Assembly: GCF_022539665.2 (NCBI RefSeq)
Contig: NC_081336.1
Location: 1,550,001 to 1,614,000, forward strand
From: Daphnia carinata
Lineage: Eukaryota > Arthropoda > Branchiopoda > Diplostraca > Daphniidae
DNA length: 64,000 nucleotides
Reading direction: 5' to 3'
This document shows positions 9,233 to 20,200 of the stretch, piece after piece; within the stretch, counting starts at the first letter, position 1, and each line of letters begins with the position of its first letter. The notes beneath the pieces were generated by a model. The model searched no databases. It was not told the DNA's origin and saw only the letters and a list, made by a program, of their open reading frames with translations. Position numbers and translations under genes: made by a program.

Positions 9233-9732
9233 CTATTGCCCCCCAGAATCCGGGGGGTAATAGCATTTTCTCTATTGCCCTCCGGAATCCAGATGACGCT
9301 GGCAACGGGTACCGGTGCGCCTTTTCTTTTGTAGAATGCGTTGCAAGCAGTGATAATAAATAATTTTATAATAGGCTAAGGAAAGTTAGGTTAAGTTAAG
9401 TTAATTAGGTTAGGTTAGGTTAGGTAAGTTAGATGAGTTAGGTAAGTTAAATTAAGTTAATTTAATTAGATTAGGTTAGGTTAGGTAAGTTAGGTAAGTT
9501 AAGTTAATTAGGTTAGGTTAGGTTAGGTTAGGTTAGGCTAGGCTAGGTTAGTTTAAGTTTAGTTTACTTTAGTTTAGTTTAGTTTAGTTAGGTTAGGTTA
9601 AATTAGGTTAAGTTAAGTGAATTAGATTAGGTACCATAGCTGCCGTGAAAATAGCCTCGTCAGCAGTGCCATCTGGATTCCGGGGGGCAATAGACAAAAT
9701 GCTATTGCCCCCCGGATTCTGGGGGGTAATAG
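9233..9732 (+). mobile_element. 500-bp foldback element with telomere-like core
   Basis: About 77 bp at 9233-9309 recur inverted at 9656-9732 with few mismatches. Each terminal repeat contains its own palindrome, CCCCCCAGAATCCGGGGGG at the left end. The interior (about 9373-9632) is a degenerate TTAGG array. No open frame and no clear target duplication were seen. A stray piece of the terminal repeat (GAATCCAGATGGCAC) occurs near 18255, so the family is dispersed. Most likely a non-autonomous foldback or MITE-like element. Confidence 0.75.
9373..9632 (+). repeat. Degenerate (TTAGG)n telomere-like array
   Basis: About 260 bp built of TTAGG units mixed with TTAAG, TTTAG and GTTAA variants; perfect runs such as AGGTTAGGTTAGGTTAGG occur near 9410, 9475 and 9510-9535. 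TTAGG is the canonical arthropod telomere repeat. It sits inside the foldback element and close to the symmetry centre (9293.5) of the large inverted repeat. Confidence 0.75.
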
Positions 9733-11114
9733 GCGTCACCTATTCAAATTGTAGCACATGATTGCTGCCACTGATTCTTCAAAATGCCTATCTTGTATGG
9801 AATGCTTGACAGCCAAATGGTACTCCGACTTCACATAAATATCAATTGTTTACTTTATTTACATTTATTAAAATTTTTTGAAGGAATGATTTAAACAAAT
9901 GCCAAAGGTGAGACATGCTGGAAAAGCTTGATATGAATGTGTAGACGTAGTTTTGGAATTCAGAGGTGCAGCTGGCTGTTGGGTAAAACTTCATTTAAAT
10001 TTTGTTTCAATTCAATATGTTTTAGTTACTATTTGTGTGATTACGCAAAGGATTGCGCCATCCAGGCAATGTGGATATTCTGCCATGCACATGATGAATG
10101 AGAATTCTTTGTCAACATGCAAGATGTTACTCCCTGGTAATGCTTTTCTGCTGAGTTTGTTTAGTTTTCTAATTTTAATCGTCAATGTTGTATTAGTAAA
10201 CTACTGTTGGCAGCAAAGCTGATACATGGGGAAAACAGTTATGGCAAGTGCGATGAATAAATCACCATAGGTCAGTTCTCTTGCCTTCACACGTAGTTTT
10301 GTAACGAAGATGAATCATGGAGTCAAAAACATTAAAAAGTGGTACTATTTAAAATTTTTTAATTGTTTTAATTGGTGTATCACTAAGTGCTGATACATGT
10401 GTAGAACATGCTGGAATTAATGTCATTCTGGAGAGGACTAAAAGAAACGAGCTTTATCCATGAAGCAGCTCATTAATCATGTCCCTTCAATGGCTAACAA
10501 GCATTTCATAGTTTTGAAAATCGCGAAAATCGCGGTTTGCACTCCCTAAAGCGACATTCCTTAATCCTTACCTGTCAATAGATTTGAGTGCAACCATTTC
10601 TATTCTGAACTGTCGCCTACGAAATTCTTTTTCCATAAAATCAGGTGATATGATGTTATAATGGAAATTGTTGTCAAGACTACCGAGACCAGGTACATTG
10701 TTTACCTTAACGTATAGTGTTCAAAACAACCAACTTTGTAACCTATCTGTTTTTTATGGTGCATGGAACGTCCAACCGGAAAGCTCATGGAAGACCTCTG
10801 TGTCCAACACGAAGGGTTCTTCCAAACTTTCTTATTCAAGTTTTGGCTATGGTGATCATTTGCAACTGCATAGCCTTTTAGAAGCTCCTGACAGGAAACT
10901 ACAGGAATATGGCAGATGATGGATTTATGAACCATGTAAGCTATATCAATAAGAACGTCTTGTGCTTATCTATTTTTATTTTCTTAATTTAGATTAATAG
11001 CAATAGTGAACCTGCTAAGGTTTCTGGTTGGGATGTGATGACGAAAAGTTATAATAATTTGAAGTACGGAATTGAATTTCCCTCCATCAGTCGCCTGTGT
11101 ATTCCCGCGTATTA
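9733..11114 (+). other. Spacer, no gene recognised
   Basis: Two short overlapping frames at 10668-10935 and one at 9953-10222 have no recognisable similarity, no splice context and ordinary AT-rich composition. I see nothing else I can name. Confidence 0.4.
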
Positions 11115-11560
11115 CGGTATTAATTATTTAAAAATTGAAGTGCATATCTGGGCTCCCTTCCTTTCCGTAGCCCCGTTTCCCCTTGACTCATAATAAGCCC
11201 GTAGGGGGTCATGCCCCTACTGTACGGTATATATAAAAATAACATATACCGAGGTTTGGAGGGCTCTGGCCGGAAAGGGGACGTGGGGGTCCGCTTAGTC
11301 CGATGATGTGTTCACGGAGGGCTACGTGGCTATCACACAAATCCGAATTAAAGGTTAATCGCTCCTGTAAAAATGTTCCAAATCTTCAGCTCTTCTTCCG
11401 GCTTCTCTTAGCCAATCACCGGGTAATCTCCCCGGTGGGTCAACAAGGCAGTGTCTCCCCCTGCCTGGGTTGACGGCAACTTTTGAAAGGGCTATTGTGC
11501 CTTTTTAAAGTTGCAAAAATAATTGTAATGTGCAGAAAATTGTCAATAAAATTTTTTCCA
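11115..11560 (+). repeat. Terminal repeat copy B of tRNA-array element
   Basis: Direct copy of 3809-4255, lying outside the large inverted repeat. The core from AAGTGCATATCT to AAAGTTGCA differs at only a few positions; the flanks (first about 25 and last about 50 nt) are more diverged. Together with copy C it forms an inverted pair around the right tRNA-like array. Confidence 0.75.
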
Positions 11561-11896
11561 AAATTTGGTTTTTTCATTGTTTGTTTTCTCTGTGTTCACA
11601 CATTACATTTATCAATTTTCTTTTTATTTATTGACCTTGATGATAAGCATTGTTTCCATTGGTTTATCGTTTTAGGCGAAAGTGTTATATGTATTAATTT
11701 GATTACGATTAATTAGTGATTTAACAACGTTAACATTAGAAGAAGCGATTAATGCTTTTTTGTTGAATTTTTTGTATTATTTATTATTATGAAACATATA
11801 TACAATCACATACATTTAACACATTTTATTATAATTTACACTTTCACGTAATTTGCACCAGAAACATACACACACATAACACCATTAACACATGTT

Positions 11897-14023
11897 GTAA
11901 CTATTGGGTATTGAACCCTAATATTCGGCATAGCTGGCCGATGCTCAACCATTGAGCTAAAGTCACATATAATTTAATCTTTTATACCTTGAGTCAACGC
12001 ACGATCATTTTGTATAGTCCATGTTTTCTTCTTGCTATAATATTTGCCAGTCTGATCAGCCACTGTATAAGTATCATAGCTTACTTGTAAAGGGTCTGGC
12101 TGCGGTGTCAGAATACCAAGGTTCAAGCCCAGTACGATGCTCAGCTCATGGCCTAAAGTCACATACGAATTTTCTCTTTTATAGCTTGAGTAACAATATA
12201 AGGGTATAGTCAATGTATCCCATCTCGATATTCTATTTGTTAGTCTCCCTTAGTAACATCTGAATGTCGGAGCATATATGTAGAGTGTCCGGCTGCGGTG
12301 CAAGAATTCTGTGGTTCAAATCCAGTCATAGGTCATAAAGTATCCACATTGAAACATTTCATAATCAAATAGTAAATAATTGTTGCTATTCATAATTTTG
12401 AAACTGTGCAATAGATGGCGGGTCGCTTTAATAATTGTTAGTCTGATCACCCTTTGTATAAGTGGTGTAGCTATTGTGTAGAGTATCCGTCTATGATACC
12501 AGCACACTTAGGTTCAAGTCCATTCATAACTCGTAGTAATCAATTTACATTTAAAATATGTGTACTATGGTGTCTTGAAATAACCTGCAAAAATAGTTTT
12601 CGATGAAATGTAACCCATGGCTCAATGGTAGAGCATCGGCTTCGCAAGTCGAATGTATAGGGATCGATTCCTAAAAGAGAATCTCATAGTTGACTATATC
12701 CAGAATATGAGAAAGCAAATATAAATTTTTCTTGAACCATGCTACACAAATTATTCTAAGTGTAAATATGTTGTCCTTAATAGATTCAGAAAAAAGACAA
12801 ATTGAATATATGGTTCATGGCTCATTGGTTGAGCATCGGCATTGTACGCCGAAGATTAAGGGTTCAACTCCCGAATAAATCAAATAAATGTAATACTTGC
12901 AATTGAAACGATATGTAAACAAAGGTATATATTCTGAAATGAATGAAGCACAATGTAAACGTTTTCCAAATGTCGGAATAGATGTGCTATGATTAATCTA
13001 GAAAGAGCTCAACGCCTACGGTTAAAATCCGTGGTAAAACATATCAGTTTCTAAATACTTAGTACAGAGAAACATAATTTATTTATTAAAATTTGTTACT
13101 GGTTACGAGATTAACTGTTAGTAAAATATCCGTTCGCGTGCTTCGCACGAAGTTTCCCAACTCGACTCGCCCCGTGGAATCGTGACACCTGGGAAGGTAG
13201 CAAGCCCATGGAATCGGAAACCTGACCTGGGTATCGAAACCAGGAACCTTCGAGTTGGGAAGCGGACGCCTTGCCTTTCTGGCATCTGCCCCCCTGTATC
13301 CCCCCATTGGGATTTGGTTTTCTATTGACTCGCGCGCACTGTCACACTAATGTGTTGAAGTCTTAAACTTTAAAGTAGTGTCTCAAATAGCTCAATGGTA
13401 GAGCATCAGCTTAGCAAGCTGATATCTGTGGTTTCGAGACCCATTCAAGTGCTATGCGTATGGAATAGTGACACATATTAGTATGGCAATAATTTTATAA
13501 ATCATAATGTTTGAAATAAACAAATTGATTTCTCAGGCGGTATTACCATTTCACTACGCAGCATGTTTATGCTGCAAGTAATATCTTATATAGATTAAAT
13601 TGGTTGTAATTCCAATTTGTGTCATTGAACTCTTATAGGGATCGATCCCTATACACTCAACTCACGAAGCCGACACTCTACCATTGAGCCATGAGTTACA
13701 TTGTACAGAAACCGTTTTTGCAAGTCATCTCAGGACATCCTATTTTACATTTTCAAAATGGTAACTAATTAACCTAATGACTTGGACTGGATTCGAACCT
13801 CAGTCTTCTGCTTCCATAGCCAGACACTCTACACATAAGCTATGATACTTATACAAACGATGATCAGATTACAAATAGTATAGCGAGGCGACAACCATTG
13901 ACTATACAACATTATCGTACGTTGACTAAAGGTATAAAAGAGACAGTTTGTATGTGACTATAGCTCAATGGTAGAGCATCGGCGAGCAATGCCGAATATC
14001 AGGGTTCGACACCCAATAGTTAC
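11897..14023 (-). repeat. Mirrored array of twelve tRNA-like sequences
   Basis: Mirror copies of the left array: T11 11897-11966 (-), T10 12072-12137 (+), T9 12263-12334 (+), T8 12461-12531 (+), T7 12611-12682 (+), T6 12811-12883 (+), T5b 12965-13032 (+), T5 13215-13294 (-), T4 13377-13451 (+), T3 13627-13699 (-), T2 13778-13846 (-), T1 13954-14023 (+). Sequence differences from the left array are single bases, for example an intact A box in T7 here. Spacers average about 100 nt and are AT-rich. Functionality is unknown; the shared internal A and B boxes are the main evidence. Confidence 0.6.
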
Positions 14024-14331
14024 TGGAAATTAAAAAATATAATCAGAGACAATTACATCAAATCGGACTGCAGTCCATTACAACTATGAAACATAAATTG
14101 ATTATCCCAATGTCAACGGTGATTGAAAACAGAATAATCGTTACGAAATCAGTACCAAAGCTCTTACCAACGTGGATTGCGACCACAGAAACGAGAACCG
14201 ATCGTAAAAATGCAATTCGACCAGCGGCAGCAGTAGCAGTAAAAAGTTGCAAGCAGCAAATCAGGAAAAAAGTAAACAAAAAAATCAACACTGTAACAAA
14301 ATAAAAAACACAAGTTTTCTTTTTTTGTTAA

Positions 14332-14778
14332 AAAAAAATAAATTGTATTGACATTACTCTGCACATATAAATGATTCTGCAACTTTAAAAAGGCACAATA
14401 GCCCTTTCAAAAGTTGCCGTCAACCCAGGCAGGGGGAGACACTGCCTTGCTGACCCACCGGGGAGATTACCCGGTGATTGGCTAAGAGAAGCCGGAAGAA
14501 GAGCTGAAGATTTGGAACATTTTTACAGGAGCGATTAACCTTTAATTCGGATTTGTGTGTAGCCACGTCGCCCTCCGTGAACACATCATCGGACTACGCG
14601 GACCCCCACGTCCCCTTTCCGGCCAGAGCCCTCCAAACCTCGGTATATGTTGTTTTTATATATACCGTACAGTAGGGGCATGACCCCCTACGGGCTTATT
14701 ATGAGTCAAGGGGAAACGGGGCCACAGAAAGAAGGGAGCCCAGATATGCACTTTAATTTCTTTATAAGAATACCATAA
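14332..14778 (-). repeat. Terminal repeat copy C of tRNA-array element
   Basis: Mirror of copy A within the right arm; inverted relative to copy B. The hairpin region lies at its array-proximal end (about 14379-14417). Confidence 0.75.
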
Positions 14779-15255
14779 TATGACGGAAGGTAAATGGGCC
14801 ATGGCAATTTCTGGCAACGCTTCCATCGGCTATCCATTTCAAAACGCCCGTCCTCAACGAACTTAACCCTTTCCGAACGGCTGCCATTATGTATCTATGT
14901 AAGGAAAATAAAAACATTAATTAGCGTTATTTTTTGTTTCAATAACTTACAAAAATCCAAAAGACTTTGGACAGGAGCTTTCGGACGGCCATTTTGAAGG
15001 CCAAACACTGTTCAACAGATATGGATGCAGCTGCGAAACAAGTTTGGAAACTAAATTCCTGTAAAAAGTAATACAACATGAGAAACCCAACTTGTATGTT
15101 CCATACATAACACTACCATTTGCTTTTTTCGTTTGAAATCAATAGAATCTTTTCATTGCTCCGCCACCGCATTGCTATAAAGAGAATCCTCAATCCTGTA
15201 ATGTTTTAAAATCATAGCTATATCATGACTCCTTCAAAACGTAACCATCTTATTA

Positions 15256-15439
15256 CTTGACAGCTTCAATGCCTAAGTTTCTTAAGACTTCAATTATATT
15301 GTTGAAGTAGTTGACATTCCTTGCATGCCGTAGGTTGCCATTGGATCGCGCATATCGTCACCATCTACAAGCAAGTACACATCTAGATGGTTTCTTCTAT
15401 CATAAATGTTCACAACAGCTCAGTTAACATAGGCAAACC
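15256..15439 (-). pseudogene. RPC1-like pseudogene exon, mirror copy
   Basis: Reverse complement of the fragment at 3148-3331 with the same stop codon and one-base loss. The lesions therefore predate the inverted duplication. Confidence 0.7.
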
Positions 15440-17302
15440 CTGAAATAGGAGCACGTTGAAAGGAATTTTTAGTTATAGAATTTTACCATGAACAATGAAT
15501 CATATTAATTACGTTGCAGCGTTCTTTTGTTAAGAGATCTTACGAACACGAACCTTTAGCCAAGTAAAATACAGATTAACTCTGCAATTTCTCTGATCTT
15601 TTCGAAAAGGAAACTGCAGCAGTCGTCAACCAATAAGCCGGAGCCAAGATATGCACTTTAACTTATTTAATATTAAATACCGTATTGTGAGTCTGAGTAA
15701 AGTATAGAAATTCCAAGTCATCCATCCAATCATCACAATTTATTCAGTGTCTTGCTTCAACCAAGGATATTTACAGATCCAGTGCTCCTTTTCACCTATA
15801 TATATATAAAAAAAACAAAAAAACTATGTTAAGCATACAAATTCATGCACATGTGACTTACATAACTAATACATTCATTGTTTGGCATGCTCAACTGGCA
15901 GAAGCTTGCAAAAGGACTGAAAACCACTGCATAATACCTGACAGATACACTAGCTCCAGTAGAATGCTGCATTGTTGATAGACGTCTTCCCAGTACGATC
16001 AAAATCCTTTCCTATTGAACAGAAAATTGTTATGTAGATTACATATGGTTAGCAAAAAAGCAGGAAAAAATGCTTCATGTTTACTTACAAGTCCCTTTCT
16101 AAGCAGGTGTGTTTAGGCTTTGTAAGGTTATTTCAAACTGCAACTTTCGAAAAATGATTCTCCCTGTGAGCTAGAAAATTTCTCATGTTGAACTGGAATT
16201 TTAATGCAATTCTAAATGAATCTCCTACCCCACAGAAAATTACTTTTGCCATCAAGCTGATATCAACATCAGTTCTTTAAATATAGTATGTTAAACAAAA
16301 CCTGGAAACAAAACAGAGCGCATCACGAACTTTTTAATATGTTATTAATGGGGTGATATGCTGTACAGTCTAAGTTTCGTAAAAAGTTCTACTTTTACCT
16401 TTTTGAATTAAACTGGACATTGGCAAACATAAGAAGAACGATTATTAAAATATGGCACACTTAGCGATACCCTGGAATTCGGCAAAGCATTTCCAATTCT
16501 TCCATTCTTCAGACACAGTAGGTCTCTTTAACTAAAAAAAAAAACAGACAACCATGATTAACCGAATCATTCATTCGACCCCTAGATGGCGATTTAACAC
16601 ATCAAATTTCGTGATCCCTGATAATATTTGAGATCTGAACTTCGTTGCCAGAATAGACATGCCTTCAGAAATACCCCCGTTAGATGTTATAAGTAAAATC
16701 ACGACCTATTCGGGGTTTATAAAGGACTACGTAAGGACTTTGGGCTTACAATAAGGACGGTAAATCCAAGCGGCCCTTATTTTAAGCCAACGGTATTTGT
16801 TCAATGTGTGGCTTTTTCACTGCGAACCCTAATCATACGTAGAACAAGAACATTAAACCCCAAACCCTACTCATATACATGGGTTTAAAATAAGCATTTC
16901 GCTCCCAAGTATTTCGTGCAGTGTGCCACCCTTATACGTGAAAAGATGAATCCTGAACAAGATCCATTACCACCAGCAAAGTGGAGTGAAAATTACAGAT
17001 AAGCAGTATTCACGAGCAAAAAAAAAACTACAGGAATGAATTATTGGTACAATGATTTATTGACTGAATTACCTGTTTGCAAATGTGTCAAAAACAAATG
17101 CTTTGAAAATTTTGATTGCTGCACAGAATTTACATTCTTCCATCCTTGATGTAAACGTAGTAATCTCGAGTAGCGTACACGTCATCTCAGCATTACTTGG
17201 CTTGAGCAGAACAAGCAATCAAGGACGAAAGTTTCGAAAATCAAATCAGAAATGCCATTTCGTCGTGCAGACAACAAATGCCAAACATTAAAAGGTGGCT
17301 CT

Positions 17303-17676
17303 TTATGGAGCTACGAGATCGACATTGGGCGGGAAAAGAATCACTGGGAAGAGGCGATGAAAGATGAACCGTGGTGGAAGGATCGATGAAGGAAGCACAC
17401 CAATGCCAGGCTGCGTCATAAAACAAAACTTGTGGCCCTCTCGGCAACGCATGGCGTGCATTCTCGGTTCCAGTTTATGGCTGCAGGCGCGTAAAGGAGC
17501 CGTGGCCATCGTTTTGTTCGGCGCCAATTGTCTGTCAAAGGAAATGAGAGTGCAGTGCGATCCGTCATCCTCGCCAAAACGGTATGTTACTTTGTCGGGA
17601 TCGATCCACACGGTCAGTTCCAAGGGCAGTTGAATGTCGTTGTAAGTCAAGCCGGCCACGATGACTGCAGTTTCAA
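17303..17676 (-). pseudogene. 5'-truncated inverted copy of the BTG exon
   Basis: The minus strand encodes VAGLTYNDIQLPLELTVWID and the rest of the BTG reading frame to its stop, but box A and the start are missing because the duplication begins inside the exon near 17676. Residues downstream are intact, including the same C-terminal tail. A first ATG is not supplied by the flank in a sensible context, so it is probably not expressed as protein. Transcripts from it would be antisense in orientation to the intact gene's direction and could pair with its mRNA only if transcribed from the other strand. Confidence 0.8.
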
Positions 17677-18696
17677 AAACTCAACAGTCATCTCTTTACG
17701 TCCTTGTCCTGTTATGGTTGATCCACAAACATTGCATGAAGTCCAACCATGAACATCCAAAGGTCCTCAGTATAGTACTATTGGAAAAAAATAACAGCAT
17801 TATTAGCACACCATTCACAATTCCAACATTCTCTGAGTTCACTTGACTATTCTACTATTTACTGATTGAAGATGCATTTAGTTAATATTCTGAAAATACT
17901 TCCAACAGAAAACCTTCAGTTTCTTTATGAATTTCAGGGTTACGATAATATCATGCTGTACGAGATTCAAATGAAATATGTCATGACAATAATTTGTTGG
18001 GGAGAATTATTAACCTTTCTTGCAACCATAAGGGAATAATTGAGGACAGCTTCATCACTTACCAATACAGCAGACATTCTTTGAGTATTTTTTGCCCCAA
18101 GATAGTGTAGAACCAAGATGCAACTCTAAAAGTCACACAAATAACTGTGTACAGAATTCCAATTCTTATCCTGGAATATGATTTAGCTCTTCTGGTACAA
18201 CGAAACAAAATACTATTCACGTCTTTAAGAAATGGTCGCGTCTATCGCCCATCGAATCCAGATGGCACTAGTTACAGCGAAGGTGAGTCTTCTGACCTTC
18301 CGCGGAATTTTTTCGCTGTTATTTTTTTGTTTATTATTTTATTGAGGTAAAATCTTAGTGGTTACCACCTGCAAATGCATTTATTACTTCAGAAACTTAT
18401 CACAAGATGATGCTAAAGTATAACTAAGAACTGAGTAAGCCATTTCTTATCAGATGTTTATTTGGGATTTTATCTCAGTAAAATAACTCAGAAAGTAAAA
18501 AGATACCTGAATAGCAGCAAAAAGACCACACGAGGACATCAGATGATAGCAAAAGACGGCCAGATATTTATACGTATACGTATAGGTATATATATGTATT
18601 CAATAAAAGAATAGATTCTGTAAAAAAAATATTTTTTGTTTACTATTATTGATTATTTTTAATTTTGTGGTACCGTTGTTTCCCATAACTAACTCG
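17677..18696 (+). other. Intergenic sequence between right arm and SIRT5
   Basis: No gene recognised. Bases 17698-17785 repeat 7156-7233 from the spacer. A fragment near 18250-18265 matches the end of the foldback element. A short TATATATG-type stretch lies near 18585. The 3' UTR of SIRT5 should lie at the right end. Confidence 0.4.
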
Positions 18697-19779
18697 TTAC
18701 GGTGCTAGAGCTATCGGCAAAAGTTCTCCACTTGGACCAGAAAAATGGAATCTGTCATCAGTTGGATAAAACAATGTGATAAAATTAATGTTCAACTACT
18801 CACTAGTTGTTTGCTTATATTAAATACATGCCCGAAATGATGAGTAGCAGACGTAGTTTCCATATTGAACTCTGCAACCGGGACCCCTCTAGCAGCTACC
18901 TGAGGGGCAAACATTGCAGCAGGATAGACTACAGATGATGTCCCAATAACCAAACATAGGTCACAACTATTAAGATCCCTCTCTTGAATTTGGAACAAAG
19001 TTATGCACATGAAACACATGTAATAATATTGATGGGATACCAGCTTTTTTCAGAACAATGGGATCCAAAGTTTCATGAAACCAAACAACATATGGCCTTA
19101 GGAGGCCCCCACAAGATGAAACTTTGCATCTTGGAAGTGATAATTCAGGAATCTTTTCTCCGCCTTCAACTGGAGATGCTGACCTATTACAGAGCAGAGC
19201 TGAACAAGTTCTTTAGCATACAAAAAATATTGAACACAGATAGCTTATACCCTTTTCCTCTAAGAGCTTCACAGATAGGATTGTCATAATTCGCTTCCAC
19301 CTTTTTACATTTTAGGCACTGAGTCTTGAACAAGCTTCCATGTAGCTCCAATACATTTACAGATCCAGCCCTTTGGTGGAGCTCATCGATATTTTGGGTT
19401 ATGACACTTACATGTTTGCCTTGTTTAGTTAGTCTGGATTCAAATTCAGCTATTGCTTTATGTGCCTAATAGTAGAAATATTACATAAGCACAAGAAGAG
19501 ATTTTGCGGTTGCCACGTTATTACATTGTTTGGATGCTTTGATGCAACAGTTTCTCTACGGTGGTGATAAAACTCCCAAACAAGAGAGGGATTGGACCGA
19601 AAAGCAGACGGGGTGGCTAAATCTATCGCCGAATATGTCCTCCATAGCCCTCCTGCCCCGCGAAATGTAGGGACCCCAGACTCGGCAGATACTCCTGCAC
19701 CCGTCAATATCACAACAGCATTGGCTTTAAGTAAAAGTTTTCGAAATGAATCCATGTCAGCAGACGGACTAACGGACAT
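18697..19779 (-). CDS. SIRT5: Sirtuin 5, NAD-dependent lysine deacylase
   Basis: Five exons: 19525-19779, 19251-19465, 19041-19183, 18832-18982, 18697-18751, giving 272 aa with consistent phases. Sirtuin motifs are present: [26 protein letters not shown], the catalytic His in ELHGSLFKT, four zinc cysteines (CLKC, NPIC, the RC of PRCK and SCGG), and [20 protein letters not shown]. The SIRT5-type Tyr and Arg that bind acidic acyl-lysines (EFYHHRRE) are kept, so desuccinylase/demalonylase activity is expected from family knowledge. One change is notable: WFHETLD where relatives have WFGE. The ATG at 19779 gives a very short N-terminus without an obvious mitochondrial presequence; an upstream exon is possible. 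The last intron (18752-18831) needs a GC donor (GG|GCATGT) to keep frame and reach the conserved [15 protein letters not shown] end. Confidence 0.9.
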
Positions 19780-19984
19780 TGCTAGTGTTAATTACGAAAT
19801 CGAACAAACGCAGCGACATCTAGTAGAAGACTCAAGTGATCATGGTGTTCATGAAGTTTCCGATAGCCTTGCTGAAAAAAATTGACACGTGAGAAAATGA
19901 AGCTCGAAAATAAATGTAACAATCCATTCGCTTAAGCGACTCTGCTGCATAAAAAACGGATTGGAGTATCATTTCAATGACGCG

Positions 19985-20060
19985 TCATGAATATTTGATT
20001 TATTGTTTCAGGATTCGAACCTTAGACATTCGACACAACAGGCTGACGCTCGACGTTTGA
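19985..20060 (-). tRNA. Isolated tRNA-like sequence
   Basis: On the minus strand TGGCTCAAACGTCGAGC (A-box-like), CAGCCTGTTGTGTCG (anticodon-arm region) and GGTTCGAATCC (perfect B box) have tRNA spacing. It resembles the units in the inverted repeat and abuts a fragment shared with the arms. Confidence 0.45.
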
Positions 20061-20200
20061 GCCATGAATCATATTAATTACGTTGCAACTTTCTTTTGTT
20101 AAGAGATCTTACGAAAACTAACCTTTAGCCAAGTAAAATACAGATGAACTCTGCAATTTCTCTGATCTTTTCGACACAGAAACTGCAAGCAGCCGTCAAC
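20060..20200 (-). repeat. Dispersed fragment related to the inverted-repeat arms
   Basis: About 140 bp match 15500-15640 of the right arm in the same orientation (and 2950-3090 of the left arm inverted), sharing ATCATATTAATTACGTTGCA and TTTAGCCAAGTAAAATACAG. It differs at several positions, so it is an older copy. Confidence 0.7.

Larger units (their letters stand above)
11115..14778 (+). mobile_element. 3.66-kb TIR element carrying a tRNA-like array
   Basis: Copy B (11115-11560,+) and copy C (14332-14778,-) are inverted about 440-bp termini around roughly 2.8 kb that hold 12 tRNA-like units and no protein frame. Termini share TATTAYGGTATT, so a TA target duplication is possible but cannot be proved. 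There is no transposase, reverse transcriptase or integrase, hence non-autonomous if mobile. The left arm holds the same unit in inverse orientation, cut off at 6911 before its second terminus. Confidence 0.6.
11676..17676 (-). repeat. Right arm of the 16.8-kb inverted repeat
   Basis: Reverse complement of 909-6911. The inner boundary follows GCGAAAGTGTT at 11676. The outer boundary lies about 17676, where similarity to the BTG exon stops. It carries the mirrored tRNA-like array, terminal repeat copy C, the RPC1-like pseudogene exon and a 5'-truncated BTG exon. Confidence 0.95.

Noticed and set aside
3809-11560. A pair of LTRs (copies A and B, direct orientation) bounding a retrotransposon
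   Set aside because: Nothing between them encodes gag, protease, RT or integrase, no primer-binding or polypurine site was found, and the inverted pair B and C around the array fits better.
14794-14997. 67-aa frame (also at 3590-3793) as a conserved gene
   Set aside because: Identity between the arms reflects duplication, and the frame has no recognisable domain or splice structure.
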